Notes: a model not told the origin generated them from the letters alone. A stretch of DNA of 8,909 nucleotides from Oscillospiraceae bacterium (GCA_003445125.1 DLVP01000114.1:1-8909); one strand, 5' to 3'; shown: positions 1-8,533, counted from the first letter of the stretch. Program-made: numbers and translations.

Positions 1-1587
1 CGCCTGGAGTATAACCAGCCGGTGTACGGACGTGATCAGGCAATCACGCTGAGCGTCAAATATACCGTCACCCAGCAGCAAGTTCTGCCGGTGTTCGGTA
101 TGGTGAAGAACGACCACGGCTATGTGGCGGTCATCACCGAAGGCTCCGATGCGGAAATTTCCGCACTGCCGTCTTCGACGAAGAGTACGGCGTATAACCG
201 TGTGGGTACTACATTCACCCTTCGTAAAAAAGACTACTATACCATGGGTGAAGGCAACTGGAACGCCAAGATTCTGACGACCATCGCACCGTATACTTAT
301 GAAAGCTCCGATCTGCAGGTAGAATACTTCATGCTGGATCAGGATGACGTCAGCTATGCGGGCATGGCGAGAAGATACCGTGAGTATCTGATCGAGACGC
401 AGAACTTTGAAAAGAAAGACACCTCCGGCAAACTTCCGCTGTTTCTGGAAGTGTACGGTGCTGTCACAAAAGACGGTAACGTGCTGGGCTTCCCGACTGA
501 GGAAACCGTTGCCATGACCACCTATAAAGAGCTGGCGTCGATCCTGCAGGAGGCAAAGAATCTCGGTGTGGATCGCACGGTGGTGGACTATGTCGGCTGG
601 CAGACGGGCGGACCGAATAAACTGGTGCCGACAAAGATGTCGTTTGAAAAGAAATTGGGCGGCAAGAGCGAGTATCAGAATCTTCTGAAAACCGCCGAGG
701 AGCTGGACGCTACGATCTTCCCGCGGGTTGAATTTTTGAAAGTCACCGGCGGAGGAAACGGATACAGCAAATCCAAATTGCTCGCCAAGAACGTCAACCG
801 TACGCCGATCCAAGTGTTTAAATACTTCCTGGGATCGGGAACCAAAGCGTTGGGCTCCACGCCGAGCTTCCTGGTGTCCAATATGCTGTTGGAGGAGATT
901 TACGGCAAGTTCGATAAAGCATACAGCAAATTGGGCATGAACACCCTTTCTTTGGATGCGCTGGTCAATATGCAGTATACCGACTACCGTTCTCACGCGG
1001 TCTATGACCGCGGTTACCAGCAGTCGCAGGTTTCGGACATTCTTTCTAAGATGTCTGAAAAAACCTCGCTTCTGCTCAAACAGCCGAATGCGTATGCCAT
1101 GACCTATGCGGATTACATTTCTTCCGTGCCGTCGTTCTCCAGCGACTATCTGATGGAAGACTACGCGGTTCCGTTTGTTCAGATTGTGCTTCACGGTTGG
1201 ATTCCTTATTCGTCTCCGGCAATCAGTGCTTCGGGCGATATTGAGGAAGCATTCCTGAAATCGATCGAAACCGGATCGAACCTGTTGTTCACCATCACCG
1301 CAAAAGAAACCAGCACGTTGAAGGATTCCGAATATAACTACCTGTATGCGGCGGATTACAGCGTGTGGCTGGATACCGCAGCGGAGATGTATAAGGAGCT
1401 CGACGGTATTCTGGGCGACCTTCAGAGCGTGGAGATCAAAAATCACCGTGAAGTTGAAGATCATGTCTTTGAAACCCTGTATGAAAACGGCACGTCGATT
1501 CTGGTCAACTACGGCAAGAAAGACGTCACCGTCGATGGCAGAACCGTCAAATCGATGTCGTATGACGTGAAGAAAGGAGGAAATTGA
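1..1587 (+). CDS. DUF5696 domain-containing protein, C-terminal part (5' truncated by window edge)
   Basis: The reading frame is open from base 1 (it reads RLEYNQPVYGRD at the edge), so the GTG at 22 is an internal valine codon and the true start lies upstream. 528 residues are visible, ending at TGA 1585-1587. The sequence resembles the C-terminal half of DUF5696 proteins, large proteins of unknown function that commonly sit beside sugar ABC permeases in Paenibacillus and Clostridia. Recognisable stretches are MARRYREYL followed by a segment with alternating strand/helix character (VDYVGWQTGG, FPRVEFLKV, LSLDALVNMQYTDYRSH). These suggest a TIM-barrel-like, glycosidase-like fold, but this is inference from pattern only. 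The tail (TSILVNYGKKDVTVDG) looks like a beta-sandwich end. The stop lies 2 nt before the permease start, and the permease Shine-Dalgarno lies inside this gene, so the two are translationally coupled. Family assignment is fairly confident; function is unknown. Confidence 0.75.
   Translation, partial: RLEYNQPVYGRDQAITLSVKYTVTQQQVLPVFGMVKNDHGYVAVITEGSDAEISALPSSTKSTAYNRVGTTFTLRKKDYYTMGEGNWNAKILTTIAPYTYESSDLQVEYFMLDQDDVSYAGMARRYREYLIETQNFEKKDTSGKLPLFLEVYGAVTKDGNVLGFPTEETVAMTTYKELASILQEAKNLGVDRTVVDYVGWQTGGPNKLVPTKMSFEKKLGGKSEYQNLLKTAEELDATIFPRVEFLKVTGGGNGYSKSKLLAKNVNRTPIQVFKYFLGSGTKALGSTPSFLVSNMLLEEIYGKFDKAYSKLGMNTLSLDALVNMQYTDYRSHAVYDRGYQQSQVSDILSKMSEKTSLLLKQPNAYAMTYADYISSVPSFSSDYLMEDYAVPFVQIVLHGWIPYSSPAISASGDIEEAFLKSIETGSNLLFTITAKETSTLKDSEYNYLYAADYSVWLDTAAEMYKELDGILGDLQSVEIKNHREVEDHVFETLYENGTSILVNYGKKDVTVDGRTVKSMSYDVKKGGN
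1573..1580 (+). promoter_or_regulatory. Ribosome binding site setting the first permease start at 1590
   Basis: AAAGGAGG sits 9 nt before the ATG at 1590. The TTG at 1584 in the same frame would leave only 3 nt and is therefore not the start. The site lies within the last codons of the DUF5696 gene, which supports translational coupling. Confidence 0.85.
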
Positions 1588-1589
1588 TC

Positions 1590-2555
1590 ATGGCTACCGA
1601 AACTGTGGCACAGAATGTAGCGGCAACCAAAGCCGAAAAGCCCGCAAAAGCGCCGAAAAAGGTGAAATCGCTGAACCTGCGTCAGCAGGAGGCGAGAGCC
1701 GGTTGGCTGTTTATTGCCCCGTTCATCTTCGGTGTGTGTATGTTCTTCATCATTCCGTTGATCAAATCCTTCTGGTACAGCCTTTGCGACGTGGAATTTG
1801 TGCTTGGCGGCGCAGAGACAACCTGGAACAATTTTGAAAACTATGTGTATGCGTTCCGCGGCGATAACAACTTCCTTCCGAAATTGAAAACCTCACTGAC
1901 GGATATCGCATGGCAGGTGCCGGTCATTGTCATCTTCAGTATGTTCATTGCCCTGCTTCTGAACCAGAAATTCCGCGGAAGAGTGTTTGCGCGTGCAATT
2001 TTCTTCCTTCCGGTTATCGTCACTTCCGGTATCATCATCAGCATCATCAACGGCGACCAGTATGCACAGCAGCAGGTCGAATCCGGCGGTGCAACGGCAA
2101 GTATGTTCTCGGTCGGAAGTATCAAAACAATTCTGGTCAACAGCGGATTCAGTGATGATATGGTGAAACTGTTCGTAACGATTGCGGACAATATCTTCAA
2201 TATCACCTGGAAATCCGGCGTGCAGATTCTGCTGTTTTTGGCAGGCTTGCAGAGTATTCCCGGACAGTTGTACGAAGCAGCAAAGGTAGAGGGTGCCACC
2301 GGTTGGGAAATCTTCTGGAAGATCACCTTCCCGATGATCACCCCTCAGATCGTCATCAATGTCACCTATTCGATTGTGGACTCTTTCACGGATTATAATA
2401 ACGAAGTAATTCAGTATATTTACCAGTTGGGCTTTAAAGAGATGCGTTACGGATACAGCTCCGCGGTCGCGTGGATTTTTTTCATCTGCATTCTGTTAAT
2501 CATCGGTCTGATCAACTGGATCCTGTCGAAGTTCACATTCTATATCGGAGAATAA
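1590..2555 (+). CDS. Carbohydrate ABC transporter permease, MalF/UgpA type
   Basis: Inner-membrane permease of a CUT1-family sugar importer, 321 residues from ATG 1590. The N-terminus is a cytoplasmic Lys/Ala-rich tail of about 45 residues. Six hydrophobic segments follow: FIAPFIFGVCMFFIIPLI, a second around VPVIVIFSMFIALLL, a third FFLPVIVTSGIIISII, a fourth around VQILLFLAGL, a fifth around ITPQIVINVTYSIV, and a sixth AWIFFICILLIIGLINWIL. The EAA loop that docks on the ATPase is clear: EAAKVEGATGWEIFWKITFP, with EAA at residues 229-231 and the invariant Gly at 235. Residues of about 156-202, between segments 3 and 4, form an unusually long loop. The gene lies between a DUF5696 gene and the partner permease with tight spacing, so they form one operon. 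No ATPase gene is nearby, as is common for CUT1 systems that share an MsmX-type ATPase. The substrate cannot be read from the sequence. Confidence 0.93.
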   Translation: MATETVAQNVAATKAEKPAKAPKKVKSLNLRQQEARAGWLFIAPFIFGVCMFFIIPLIKSFWYSLCDVEFVLGGAETTWNNFENYVYAFRGDNNFLPKLKTSLTDIAWQVPVIVIFSMFIALLLNQKFRGRVFARAIFFLPVIVTSGIIISIINGDQYAQQQVESGGATASMFSVGSIKTILVNSGFSDDMVKLFVTIADNIFNITWKSGVQILLFLAGLQSIPGQLYEAAKVEGATGWEIFWKITFPMITPQIVINVTYSIVDSFTDYNNEVIQYIYQLGFKEMRYGYSSAVAWIFFICILLIIGLINWILSKFTFYIGE

Positions 2556-2560
2556 GGAGG
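2554..2560 (+). promoter_or_regulatory. Ribosome binding site of the second permease, overlapping the upstream stop
   Basis: AAGGAGG shares bases with the TAA (2553-2555) of the upstream permease and lies 8 nt before ATG 2569. This arrangement favours translational coupling of the two permease subunits. Confidence 0.85.
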
Positions 2561-2568
2561 AGAGCGTC

Positions 2569-3615
2569 ATGGAAAAAACAGAAAACAAAAAACTCTCGCA
2601 CCGTTTCTCCGTGATTGTGGAGGACTTCAAGGATGCCGAGCGGCGCAAAATCCGCCTTCGGATTATCGCGCAGGCGCTGATCCGCTTGGTGTGGGTGCTG
2701 TTCAGAACCTTCATCATTGTGGGTATGTCGTTCGTCCTGCTGTACCCGATTCTGTACATGATCAGTATGTCGTTCCGTACGATTTCGGATATGTACGATC
2801 CGTCGGTCATCTGGATTCCGCGTCATTTCACCATGGAGAATATCAAGGGCGCAATCAAAGCGCTGAAGTACTGGCAGAGCTTGTGGAACACGATCACGCT
2901 GGATGTTGTCAGCTCGATTATTCAGGTGTTTGTTTGCGCCATCGTCGGCTACGGCTTTGCACGGTTCAAATTTAAGGGCAAGGGCTTGATGTTCGGACTG
3001 GTGATCATGACGATCATCGTGCCGTCGCAGACGATTCTGATTTCCCTGTACGGTACCTATCGTAACTTCAGCCTGTTCGGTATCTTGGATGTGTATAACT
3101 GGCTGGGCGGACTGATCGGCGGAGAGAGCTTCTCTCCGGTGTATCTGAGCCTGCTCAACAGTAACCTAGTGTTCTATTTGCCGGCGCTGTTCGGCATGGG
3201 CATCCGTTCCGGACTGTATATCTTCATCTATCGCCAGTTCTTCCGCGGCTTGCCGAAGGAATTGGAGGAAGCGGCGTGGATTGACGGATGCGGAAAGTTC
3301 CGCACTTTCTGGAAGGTCATGCTTCCGAACGCCACGGCAGTGTTCGTCACGGTGTTCCTGTTCTCGCTGGTTTGGTATTGGAACGATTATTTCAACTCTT
3401 CGATGTTCATCAATAACGTTCCGACGATTTCCACCATGCTGGCAGGACTCAAGAGCAGCGGTCTGGCGGAGGTTGCCGAATCCAGCGATCCGCTGCAGAC
3501 ATCGACGTATGTGCAGGCAGGAGCTCTGCTTTCGATTCTGCCGATGCTGATTCTGTATATGATCTTCCAAAGACAGTTTACGGAAAGTATCGAGCGTTCG
3601 GGTATTGTCGGTTAA
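2569..3615 (+). CDS. Carbohydrate ABC transporter permease, MalG/UgpE type
   Basis: Second membrane subunit of the same CUT1 importer, 348 residues, longer than the usual 270-300. After a charged cytoplasmic N-terminus of about 35 residues come the typical MalG elements: a first membrane segment ending in LLYPILYMISMSFR, a second around VDVVSS-type helix with VFVCAIVGYGFARF, VIMTIIVPSQTILISLYG, and the ATPase-docking EAA loop EEAAWIDGCGKFRTFWKVML (EAA at residues 234-236, Gly 240). It ends with a last membrane helix and the QRQFTESI tail seen in MalG homologues. A loop around GGLIGGESFSPVYLSLLNSN, before the EAA loop, is about 30 residues longer than in classical MalG. I recall similar loops in permeases adjacent to DUF5696 genes. 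It is the last gene of the operon and is followed within a few bases by a strong terminator. Confidence 0.93.
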   Translation: MEKTENKKLSHRFSVIVEDFKDAERRKIRLRIIAQALIRLVWVLFRTFIIVGMSFVLLYPILYMISMSFRTISDMYDPSVIWIPRHFTMENIKGAIKALKYWQSLWNTITLDVVSSIIQVFVCAIVGYGFARFKFKGKGLMFGLVIMTIIVPSQTILISLYGTYRNFSLFGILDVYNWLGGLIGGESFSPVYLSLLNSNLVFYLPALFGMGIRSGLYIFIYRQFFRGLPKELEEAAWIDGCGKFRTFWKVMLPNATAVFVTVFLFSLVWYWNDYFNSSMFINNVPTISTMLAGLKSSGLAEVAESSDPLQTSTYVQAGALLSILPMLILYMIFQRQFTESIERSGIVG

Positions 3616-3620
3616 TCCGA

Positions 3621-3649
3621 AGAGGTGCGGGAAACCGCACCTCTTTTTT
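3621..3649 (+). terminator. Intrinsic terminator of the permease operon
   Basis: A perfect 10-bp GC-rich stem (AGAGGTGCGG 3621-3630 with CCGCACCTCT 3635-3644) closes a GAAA tetraloop and runs into a six-T tract (3644-3649). It starts 6 nt after the permease stop codon and separates the sugar operon from purA. Confidence 0.95.
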
Positions 3650-3660
3650 GCGCGAAGGGA

Positions 3661-3688
3661 TTGACTTTAGCGGTAAACATGGTATACT
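3661..3688 (+). promoter_or_regulatory. SigA-type promoter of purA
   Basis: TTGACT (3661-3666) and TATACT (3683-3688) are separated by 16 nt, directly behind the preceding terminator. The predicted transcript starts near 3695, giving a leader of about 90 nt before the purA start codon. Confidence 0.85.
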
Positions 3689-3718
3689 TGTAATGTTGTG
3701 AAAAGAAGGAAAATTCAC

Positions 3719-3757
3719 TACAAATTGTATAATTTTGTCAAAATTTTATATTTTGTA
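3719..3757 (+). repeat. AT-rich 39-bp inverted repeat in the purA leader
   Basis: TACAAATTGTATAATTTTG (3719-3737) and CAAAATTTTATATTTTGTA (3739-3757) flank a single central T. By eye, 16 of 19 positions are Watson-Crick complementary and one more is a G-U wobble. The inner 7 bp on each side (AATTTTG/CAAAATT) and the outer 6 are perfect. The left arm also contains its own small palindrome, TACAAATTGTA (3719-3729). The element lies about 25-60 nt after the predicted transcription start and 16 nt before the Shine-Dalgarno. It could be an operator or an mRNA hairpin. I see no match to the PurR box (CCGAAC core) or to a purine riboswitch. Confidence 0.6.
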
Positions 3758-3758
3758 A

Positions 3759-5060
<1,302 letters not shown>

Positions 5061-5066
5061 GTCAGT

Positions 5067-5178
5067 TAACAGAGTAGGGAAAAGAGCGTAAGCCGAAAGG
5101 CACAGTGCCGCAGAGACGGGGAGTTGCTCTGCGGACGAACAGTGAAAAACGACGGTTCTTTTTCCGCATCCCGCTGTG
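5067..5178 (+). promoter_or_regulatory. Tetrahydrofolate riboswitch aptamer (THF-I / folT RNA)
   Basis: The region matches the remembered THF-I layout: GAGTAG (5072-5077), GCGTAAG (5086-5092), ACGAA (5135-5139), CGGT (5153-5156) and GCATCC (5166-5171) in the right order. Helices that can be drawn: P1, ACAG 5069-5072 with CTGT 5174-5177; P2, GGAAAAGA 5078-5085 with TCTTTTTCC 5157-5165; a small GCC-GAAA-GGC hairpin at 5092-5101; and P3, CCGCAGAG 5108-5115 with CTCTGCGG 5127-5134 (perfect 8 bp). The P3 loop (CGGGG, 5117-5121) can pair with TCCCG (5169-5173), giving the long-range pseudoknot typical of THF-I RNAs. It stands directly upstream of a folate transporter gene, the classical location. 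Such RNAs bind reduced folates and usually turn expression off. Confidence 0.88.
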
Positions 5179-5195
5179 TCATAACGATAGGTGAA

Positions 5196-5235
5196 AAGCA
5201 CCTTCCTGTGAACAGTGGAAAGGAAGGTGCTTTTT
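5196..5235 (+). terminator. Riboswitch expression platform: terminator-like hairpin that also sequesters the folT Shine-Dalgarno
   Basis: A perfect 12-bp stem pairs 5196-5207 (AAGCACCTTCCT) with 5221-5232 (AGGAAGGTGCTT) around a 13-nt loop. It is followed by a short T tract (5231-5235). The 3' arm contains GGAAGGTG, the folT Shine-Dalgarno, and ATG 5239 lies just after the T tract. When formed, the hairpin could therefore stop transcription, hide the ribosome binding site, or both. The five-T tract is short, so SD occlusion may be the larger effect. Confidence 0.8.
5222..5229 (+). promoter_or_regulatory. Ribosome binding site setting the folT start at 5239
   Basis: GGAAGGTG, strongly complementary to the 16S 3' end, lies 9 nt before ATG 5239. 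The upstream in-frame GTG at 5215 lies in the loop of the regulatory hairpin, has no Shine-Dalgarno at a suitable distance, and would translate the hairpin itself, so it is rejected. Confidence 0.8.
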
Positions 5236-5238
5236 GTT

Positions 5239-5772
5239 ATGTCAAAAATTTTTGCGTCCTGTAAAGAATTGAAAAGCGTGAAGGCGCTGGTGGTCACGGC
5301 GATGATGACGGCACTGGGAGTGGTGCTGCATTTGGCGTTCACCGTGCCGATCAACGACCTGCTGATGATCAAGTTTTCCTTTGTGCCGACGGCAATCGTC
5401 GGAATGCTGTACGGACCGATCCCGGCGGCACTGTGCGGCGGGATGATTGACGTGCTGTCCACCGTACTGTTTCCGAAAAGCGGCGGAATCATTTTGGGCA
5501 TTTCGGTGTGTGCGGCGATCAACGCTTTTTTGTACGGTGTGTTTTTTTATCGATGCCCGAAACTCAGCCTTTGGCGGGTGCTTCTTGCGCAGACGGTGCG
5601 GTTTTTGCTGGTTACGATGCTTCTGATGCCACTGGTGCTGTCGGTGTCGTTCGGGACGCCGTTCTGGGCGACGGTCAGCGCGCGGCTGGTGAAAATTCCG
5701 GTGACACTGATTGAAACCGCCATCCTGTATGTCGTGTTGAACGGAATGAAAAGAATAACCAAAAATAGCTGA
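5239..5772 (+). CDS. folT: Folate-specific S component of an ECF transporter
   Basis: Integral membrane substrate-binding subunit (177 residues, the usual S-component size) that captures folate and works with the shared ECF module (EcfA, EcfA', EcfT), which is encoded elsewhere. The N-terminus VKALVVTAMMTALGVVLHLA is a typical S-component first helix carrying small residues for docking on EcfT. It is followed by FSFVPTAIVGMLYGPIPAAL and GGMIDVLSTVLFP, the conserved GMLYGP and D-containing second and third helices. Next come GISVCAAINAFLYGVFFYR, a long hydrophobic helix after the cytoplasmic loop, then GTPFWATVSARLVKIPVTLI as in FolT proteins. About six membrane helices are expected. Assignment to folate rests on this similarity and independently on the THF riboswitch in front. 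No clear promoter is seen between purA and this gene, so it is probably transcribed from the purA promoter and gated by the riboswitch. Confidence 0.92.
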   Translation: MSKIFASCKELKSVKALVVTAMMTALGVVLHLAFTVPINDLLMIKFSFVPTAIVGMLYGPIPAALCGGMIDVLSTVLFPKSGGIILGISVCAAINAFLYGVFFYRCPKLSLWRVLLAQTVRFLLVTMLLMPLVLSVSFGTPFWATVSARLVKIPVTLIETAILYVVLNGMKRITKNS

Positions 5773-5796
5773 TTTTTTTAAAAATCAGCTATTTTT
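5761..5796 (+). terminator. Palindromic terminator overlapping the end of folT
   Basis: AAAAATAGCTGATTTTT (5761-5777) and AAAAATCAGCTATTTTT (5780-5796) are perfectly complementary over 17 bp. The core AATAGCTGATT stem is followed by a T tract on the + strand, and the symmetry also gives a T tract on the - strand, so it could act in both directions. The folT stop codon TGA (5770-5772) lies within the left arm. Confidence 0.88.
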
Positions 5797-5817
5797 GTGT
5801 ACTTTTTACCTTTTCGC

Positions 5818-5846
5818 TTGCAACTGCGAATGCGATTTTTTATAAT
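5818..5846 (+). promoter_or_regulatory. SigA-type promoter of the beta-helix glycosidase gene
   Basis: TTGCAA (5818-5823) and a consensus TATAAT (5841-5846) are separated by exactly 17 nt. The predicted start of transcription is near 5853, leaving a leader of about 24 nt with GGAGG (5866-5870) 6 nt before ATG 5877. The short arms TTCGC (5813-5817) and GCGAA (5826-5830) flank the -35 box. Confidence 0.85.
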
Positions 5847-5876
5847 GAAAGTAACATCTGTGTTCGGAGGGATAAG

Positions 5877-8516
5877 ATGAAACGACGATTTTTCCGGTTG
5901 CTTGCGATGCTCATGACGGTCGGGTGCCTGTGCGGGTGCAGTCACGACGGGGAAAAAGACCCGCTTGACGGACTGAAGGTGAATCTGATTGCCGATGGGG
6001 CGACCGCGTATGTCATTGTCAGAAGAAAAGAAGGCACTGATTACGAGACCGATGTGGCAATCGATCTGAAAAGCAAACTGGAAGGCAGCACCGGTGTCGG
6101 AGTGAAACTAATCAATGACACCAAGGAAGAAAACGCCTGTGAAATAAGAGTCGGGTCTGCCCGCGGTGCGAATGACGGCTTGGCGCAAAACGAGTGGTAT
6201 GTCGGGCAGAAGGACGGTAAATTGGTGATCACTGGCGGCAGTGATAAAGCCCTGAAAAAAGCCTATGACTACTTTTTGGAAACGTTTCTGCAATGCCGAT
6301 GGGAAACCAAAGAATTGACGAAAAGGGACGTGATCACGGTGCCGAAAAATTTTGATTATAAGCAGCACTTTTTAACAGCGGAAGAATTCTATGCGCAGTC
6401 CGTGCTTGAAAAATATCCGGAATATCCCGAGGAGATCATGCCGCGGAATTATGACTATACCGTGCGCGTGACCCAGGGCGAAGTGACCTACGAGCTTCCC
6501 GTGTATGATAAGGTGCTGGGGAGCAACTATTTCAGCAACGTTTATAACGGTGATCAGCACCGCCGCTTCTGCGAGTTTGCGTTTTCGGGAGAACCCGTGA
6601 CGGTGGAAGTAACGGTAAATATGGATTTCGACCGTTACAGCATTATTCCCGCATCCAAAGAAATTCCGTCCGCAGTCAACGGCAATGTGATTACCTTTAC
6701 GGTCACCGAACTGCAGAATACCATGGTAAAGGTCAACGGCAACAAAGACACGCTGCTGGCGATTTTTGCCGAAAAACGCGAGTATGAGGACGACCTTCCC
6801 GATCGGACAAGCGGCGGCGTGCTGTGGTTCGATGCAGGCTATCATGAAGTCGAAGGCGGGGAACTCAACCTCACCGACGGACAGACATTGTACCTTGCGC
6901 CCGGTGCAGTGGTGGCGGCACGCGTGAGTATGCGCGGAAAGAATATCCGCATCTGCGGACACGGGTCGCTTCTGGAGCCAAGCCCGAACCGCACTCCGAT
7001 CGGAGAAGTCAGATACATGTGCGATATGCAGGGCAGTGACCTGAGCATTCGGGATGTGAAATTTTTGGACGCCCATACGTTCAATATCACCATGACGGGA
7101 TGCAGCCGCGTGACGATCGATCGGATCAAGGTGCTTTCCAATCAGATTTCCACCGACGGACTCTCCTGGTGGGGAGGAAACCGCGATATTCGCGTCACGA
7201 ACAGCTTCTGGCACGTGTCGGATGACGTGTTCGTGGTCGGCGGCGACTGTCACGGGGAAAACCTGGTGGAAAACTGCCTGGTCGGTTCGGATTACGGTAT
7301 TTTCACCGTCTGCCTGTCCGATGAACCGGTGGTATTCCGCAATGTGGATGTGTTCCGAGCGGGAAGAATGTTCAAAATGGTGCCCGCCGAGGATGAAAAG
7401 ATTTCGGATACCGTGACGGAGAATATCTGTGCCGAGGACGTCGATGACCACTATACGCTGTTCGGATTTGAAGCGGGCAATACGCGCCTGCGTCGATTTG
7501 TGCTGAAGAATTTTGCACTGGGCAATCCGGGCACTCTGATGGGCGTCGGCGCTTCTGTCGAGAATATTGATATTACGCTTGAAAATGTTTGGAACGGAAC
7601 CCGGCACTTCACGGCGCAGTCACTGGAACAGGAGATAAAAAACGAAAGCTATGCTTATCACGATCGGGACGGCGCAGATGCCGCGGCTGCAAAGGCGGGA
7701 ACACGCCGAGATACGGTTCTGTCCGCCTATGTGACGCCGAAGGTATATGTTGCTGATCTTCCCGTGCAGACAAAAGTGCTTCCGTTTGTGCAGGACAATA
7801 CCGTGTATGTTTCGGTCAGAGAAGTGGCAAAAGTGCTGGGATACACCGAAATTGAGCAGACCGAGGATGCACTGACGATGAAAAACGGTGATCGGAAAAT
7901 CACTGTCAGAGCGGAAAACGGCAATGTGCGGAAAGAGGACCGCCTGATGGTGCCGCTAACGTACTTTGAGGAGACGTTCGGAACAAAGGCGACGTATGAT
8001 GAAAAGACCAAAACCGTGCGGATAGCATCCCCCTCCCGCGGCGGAAATCTTCTGAAAAACGGCGATATGGAGCAGGGCATGACGCGGGATTGGATCACCC
8101 GTTGGTTCTCGCCGATGTACCTGTCCGAGGACGCGCAGGAAGGCAATTATTCCATGCACGTGAAGGTAACGCCGACCTCTTATCTTCCGGGAAATGCCAA
8201 CGGAATTTACCAGGATGTCGCCGATGTGCTTCGCCTGAACGGACGCGGAACCTATCGATTGACCGCATGGGTGAAGAAAGCGGAAGCGGCTTGCAACAGT
8301 ACGGAAATTGAACTGGGTATCACGGCGGGCTACGGACCGGAAGGAGGACAAAGCGTGCGCAAGGCGCTGACGGACGAATGGCAGAAGCTGGAATACGTGT
8401 ATGAATATTCCGGAAATCCGTCCGCACTTTCGGTGATGTACTTCTATGTCGGTTATGCCGACGGTACCGAAAAAAGTTATCTTATCGATAATATGTCAAT
8501 GGAAAAAATCGGATAA
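5877..8516 (+). CDS. Multidomain lipoprotein with GH28/GH49-like right-handed beta-helix glycosidase core
   Basis: 879 residues, exported and lipid-anchored: basic MKRRFFR, hydrophobic core, lipobox LCGC with Cys21 as lipidation site. Domains by eye: residues about 35-165 resemble the GH20b/GH67-N non-catalytic domain ([31 protein letters not shown]); about 185-310 a beta-sandwich like the N-terminal domain of GH49-type enzymes; about 313-610 the beta-helix, entered by [19 protein letters not shown] and [10 protein letters not shown]. Candidate catalytic acids fit the GH28/GH49 pattern: Asp427 in STDGL and Asp449-Asp450 in SDDVF, with His459 (CHG) and RMFK (497-500) possibly equivalent to the GH28 His and RIK motif. 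Residues about 633-720 resemble the copper amine oxidase-like N domain ([30 protein letters not shown]). About 724-879 is a CBM4_9-like module ([12 protein letters not shown]). Probable role: cell-surface cleavage of a plant or host polysaccharide; the substrate is unknown. The own promoter suggests independent regulation. Confidence 0.85.
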   Translation: MKRRFFRLLAMLMTVGCLCGCSHDGEKDPLDGLKVNLIADGATAYVIVRRKEGTDYETDVAIDLKSKLEGSTGVGVKLINDTKEENACEIRVGSARGANDGLAQNEWYVGQKDGKLVITGGSDKALKKAYDYFLETFLQCRWETKELTKRDVITVPKNFDYKQHFLTAEEFYAQSVLEKYPEYPEEIMPRNYDYTVRVTQGEVTYELPVYDKVLGSNYFSNVYNGDQHRRFCEFAFSGEPVTVEVTVNMDFDRYSIIPASKEIPSAVNGNVITFTVTELQNTMVKVNGNKDTLLAIFAEKREYEDDLPDRTSGGVLWFDAGYHEVEGGELNLTDGQTLYLAPGAVVAARVSMRGKNIRICGHGSLLEPSPNRTPIGEVRYMCDMQGSDLSIRDVKFLDAHTFNITMTGCSRVTIDRIKVLSNQISTDGLSWWGGNRDIRVTNSFWHVSDDVFVVGGDCHGENLVENCLVGSDYGIFTVCLSDEPVVFRNVDVFRAGRMFKMVPAEDEKISDTVTENICAEDVDDHYTLFGFEAGNTRLRRFVLKNFALGNPGTLMGVGASVENIDITLENVWNGTRHFTAQSLEQEIKNESYAYHDRDGADAAAAKAGTRRDTVLSAYVTPKVYVADLPVQTKVLPFVQDNTVYVSVREVAKVLGYTEIEQTEDALTMKNGDRKITVRAENGNVRKEDRLMVPLTYFEETFGTKATYDEKTKTVRIASPSRGGNLLKNGDMEQGMTRDWITRWFSPMYLSEDAQEGNYSMHVKVTPTSYLPGNANGIYQDVADVLRLNGRGTYRLTAWVKKAEAACNSTEIELGITAGYGPEGGQSVRKALTDEWQKLEYVYEYSGNPSALSVMYFYVGYADGTEKSYLIDNMSMEKIG

Positions 8517-8533
8517 AACGAATTTTTTTCGGT
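8466..8533 (+). terminator. Possible weak terminator at the end of the glycosidase gene
   Basis: ACCGAAAAAA (8466-8475) can pair with TTTTTTCGGT (8524-8533), with about 48 nt between the arms, and a shorter AAAAAATCG/CGAATTTTTTT pairing around 8505-8530 is also possible. Both are AT-rich and weak. A seven-T run is present at 8523-8529. No strong intrinsic terminator is seen here, so some readthrough into ireB is possible. Confidence 0.3.

Noticed and set aside
5092..5101. Repeated GCCGAAAGGC element, also at 8853-8862
   Set aside because: Both are short GAAA-loop hairpins in unrelated RNA contexts, the first being part of the THF aptamer. GNRA-capped stems are common, so a dispersed repeat family is not supported by two copies.
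5215..5238. GTG 5215 as an upstream start of folT
   Set aside because: It lies in the loop of the riboswitch hairpin with no suitable Shine-Dalgarno, whereas ATG 5239 has GGAAGGTG 9 nt away and the family length fits.
6372..7607. Long minus-strand open frame (411 codons) opposite the glycosidase gene
   Set aside because: It is a shadow of the well-supported beta-helix gene, with His/Arg-rich composition and no Shine-Dalgarno or promoter.
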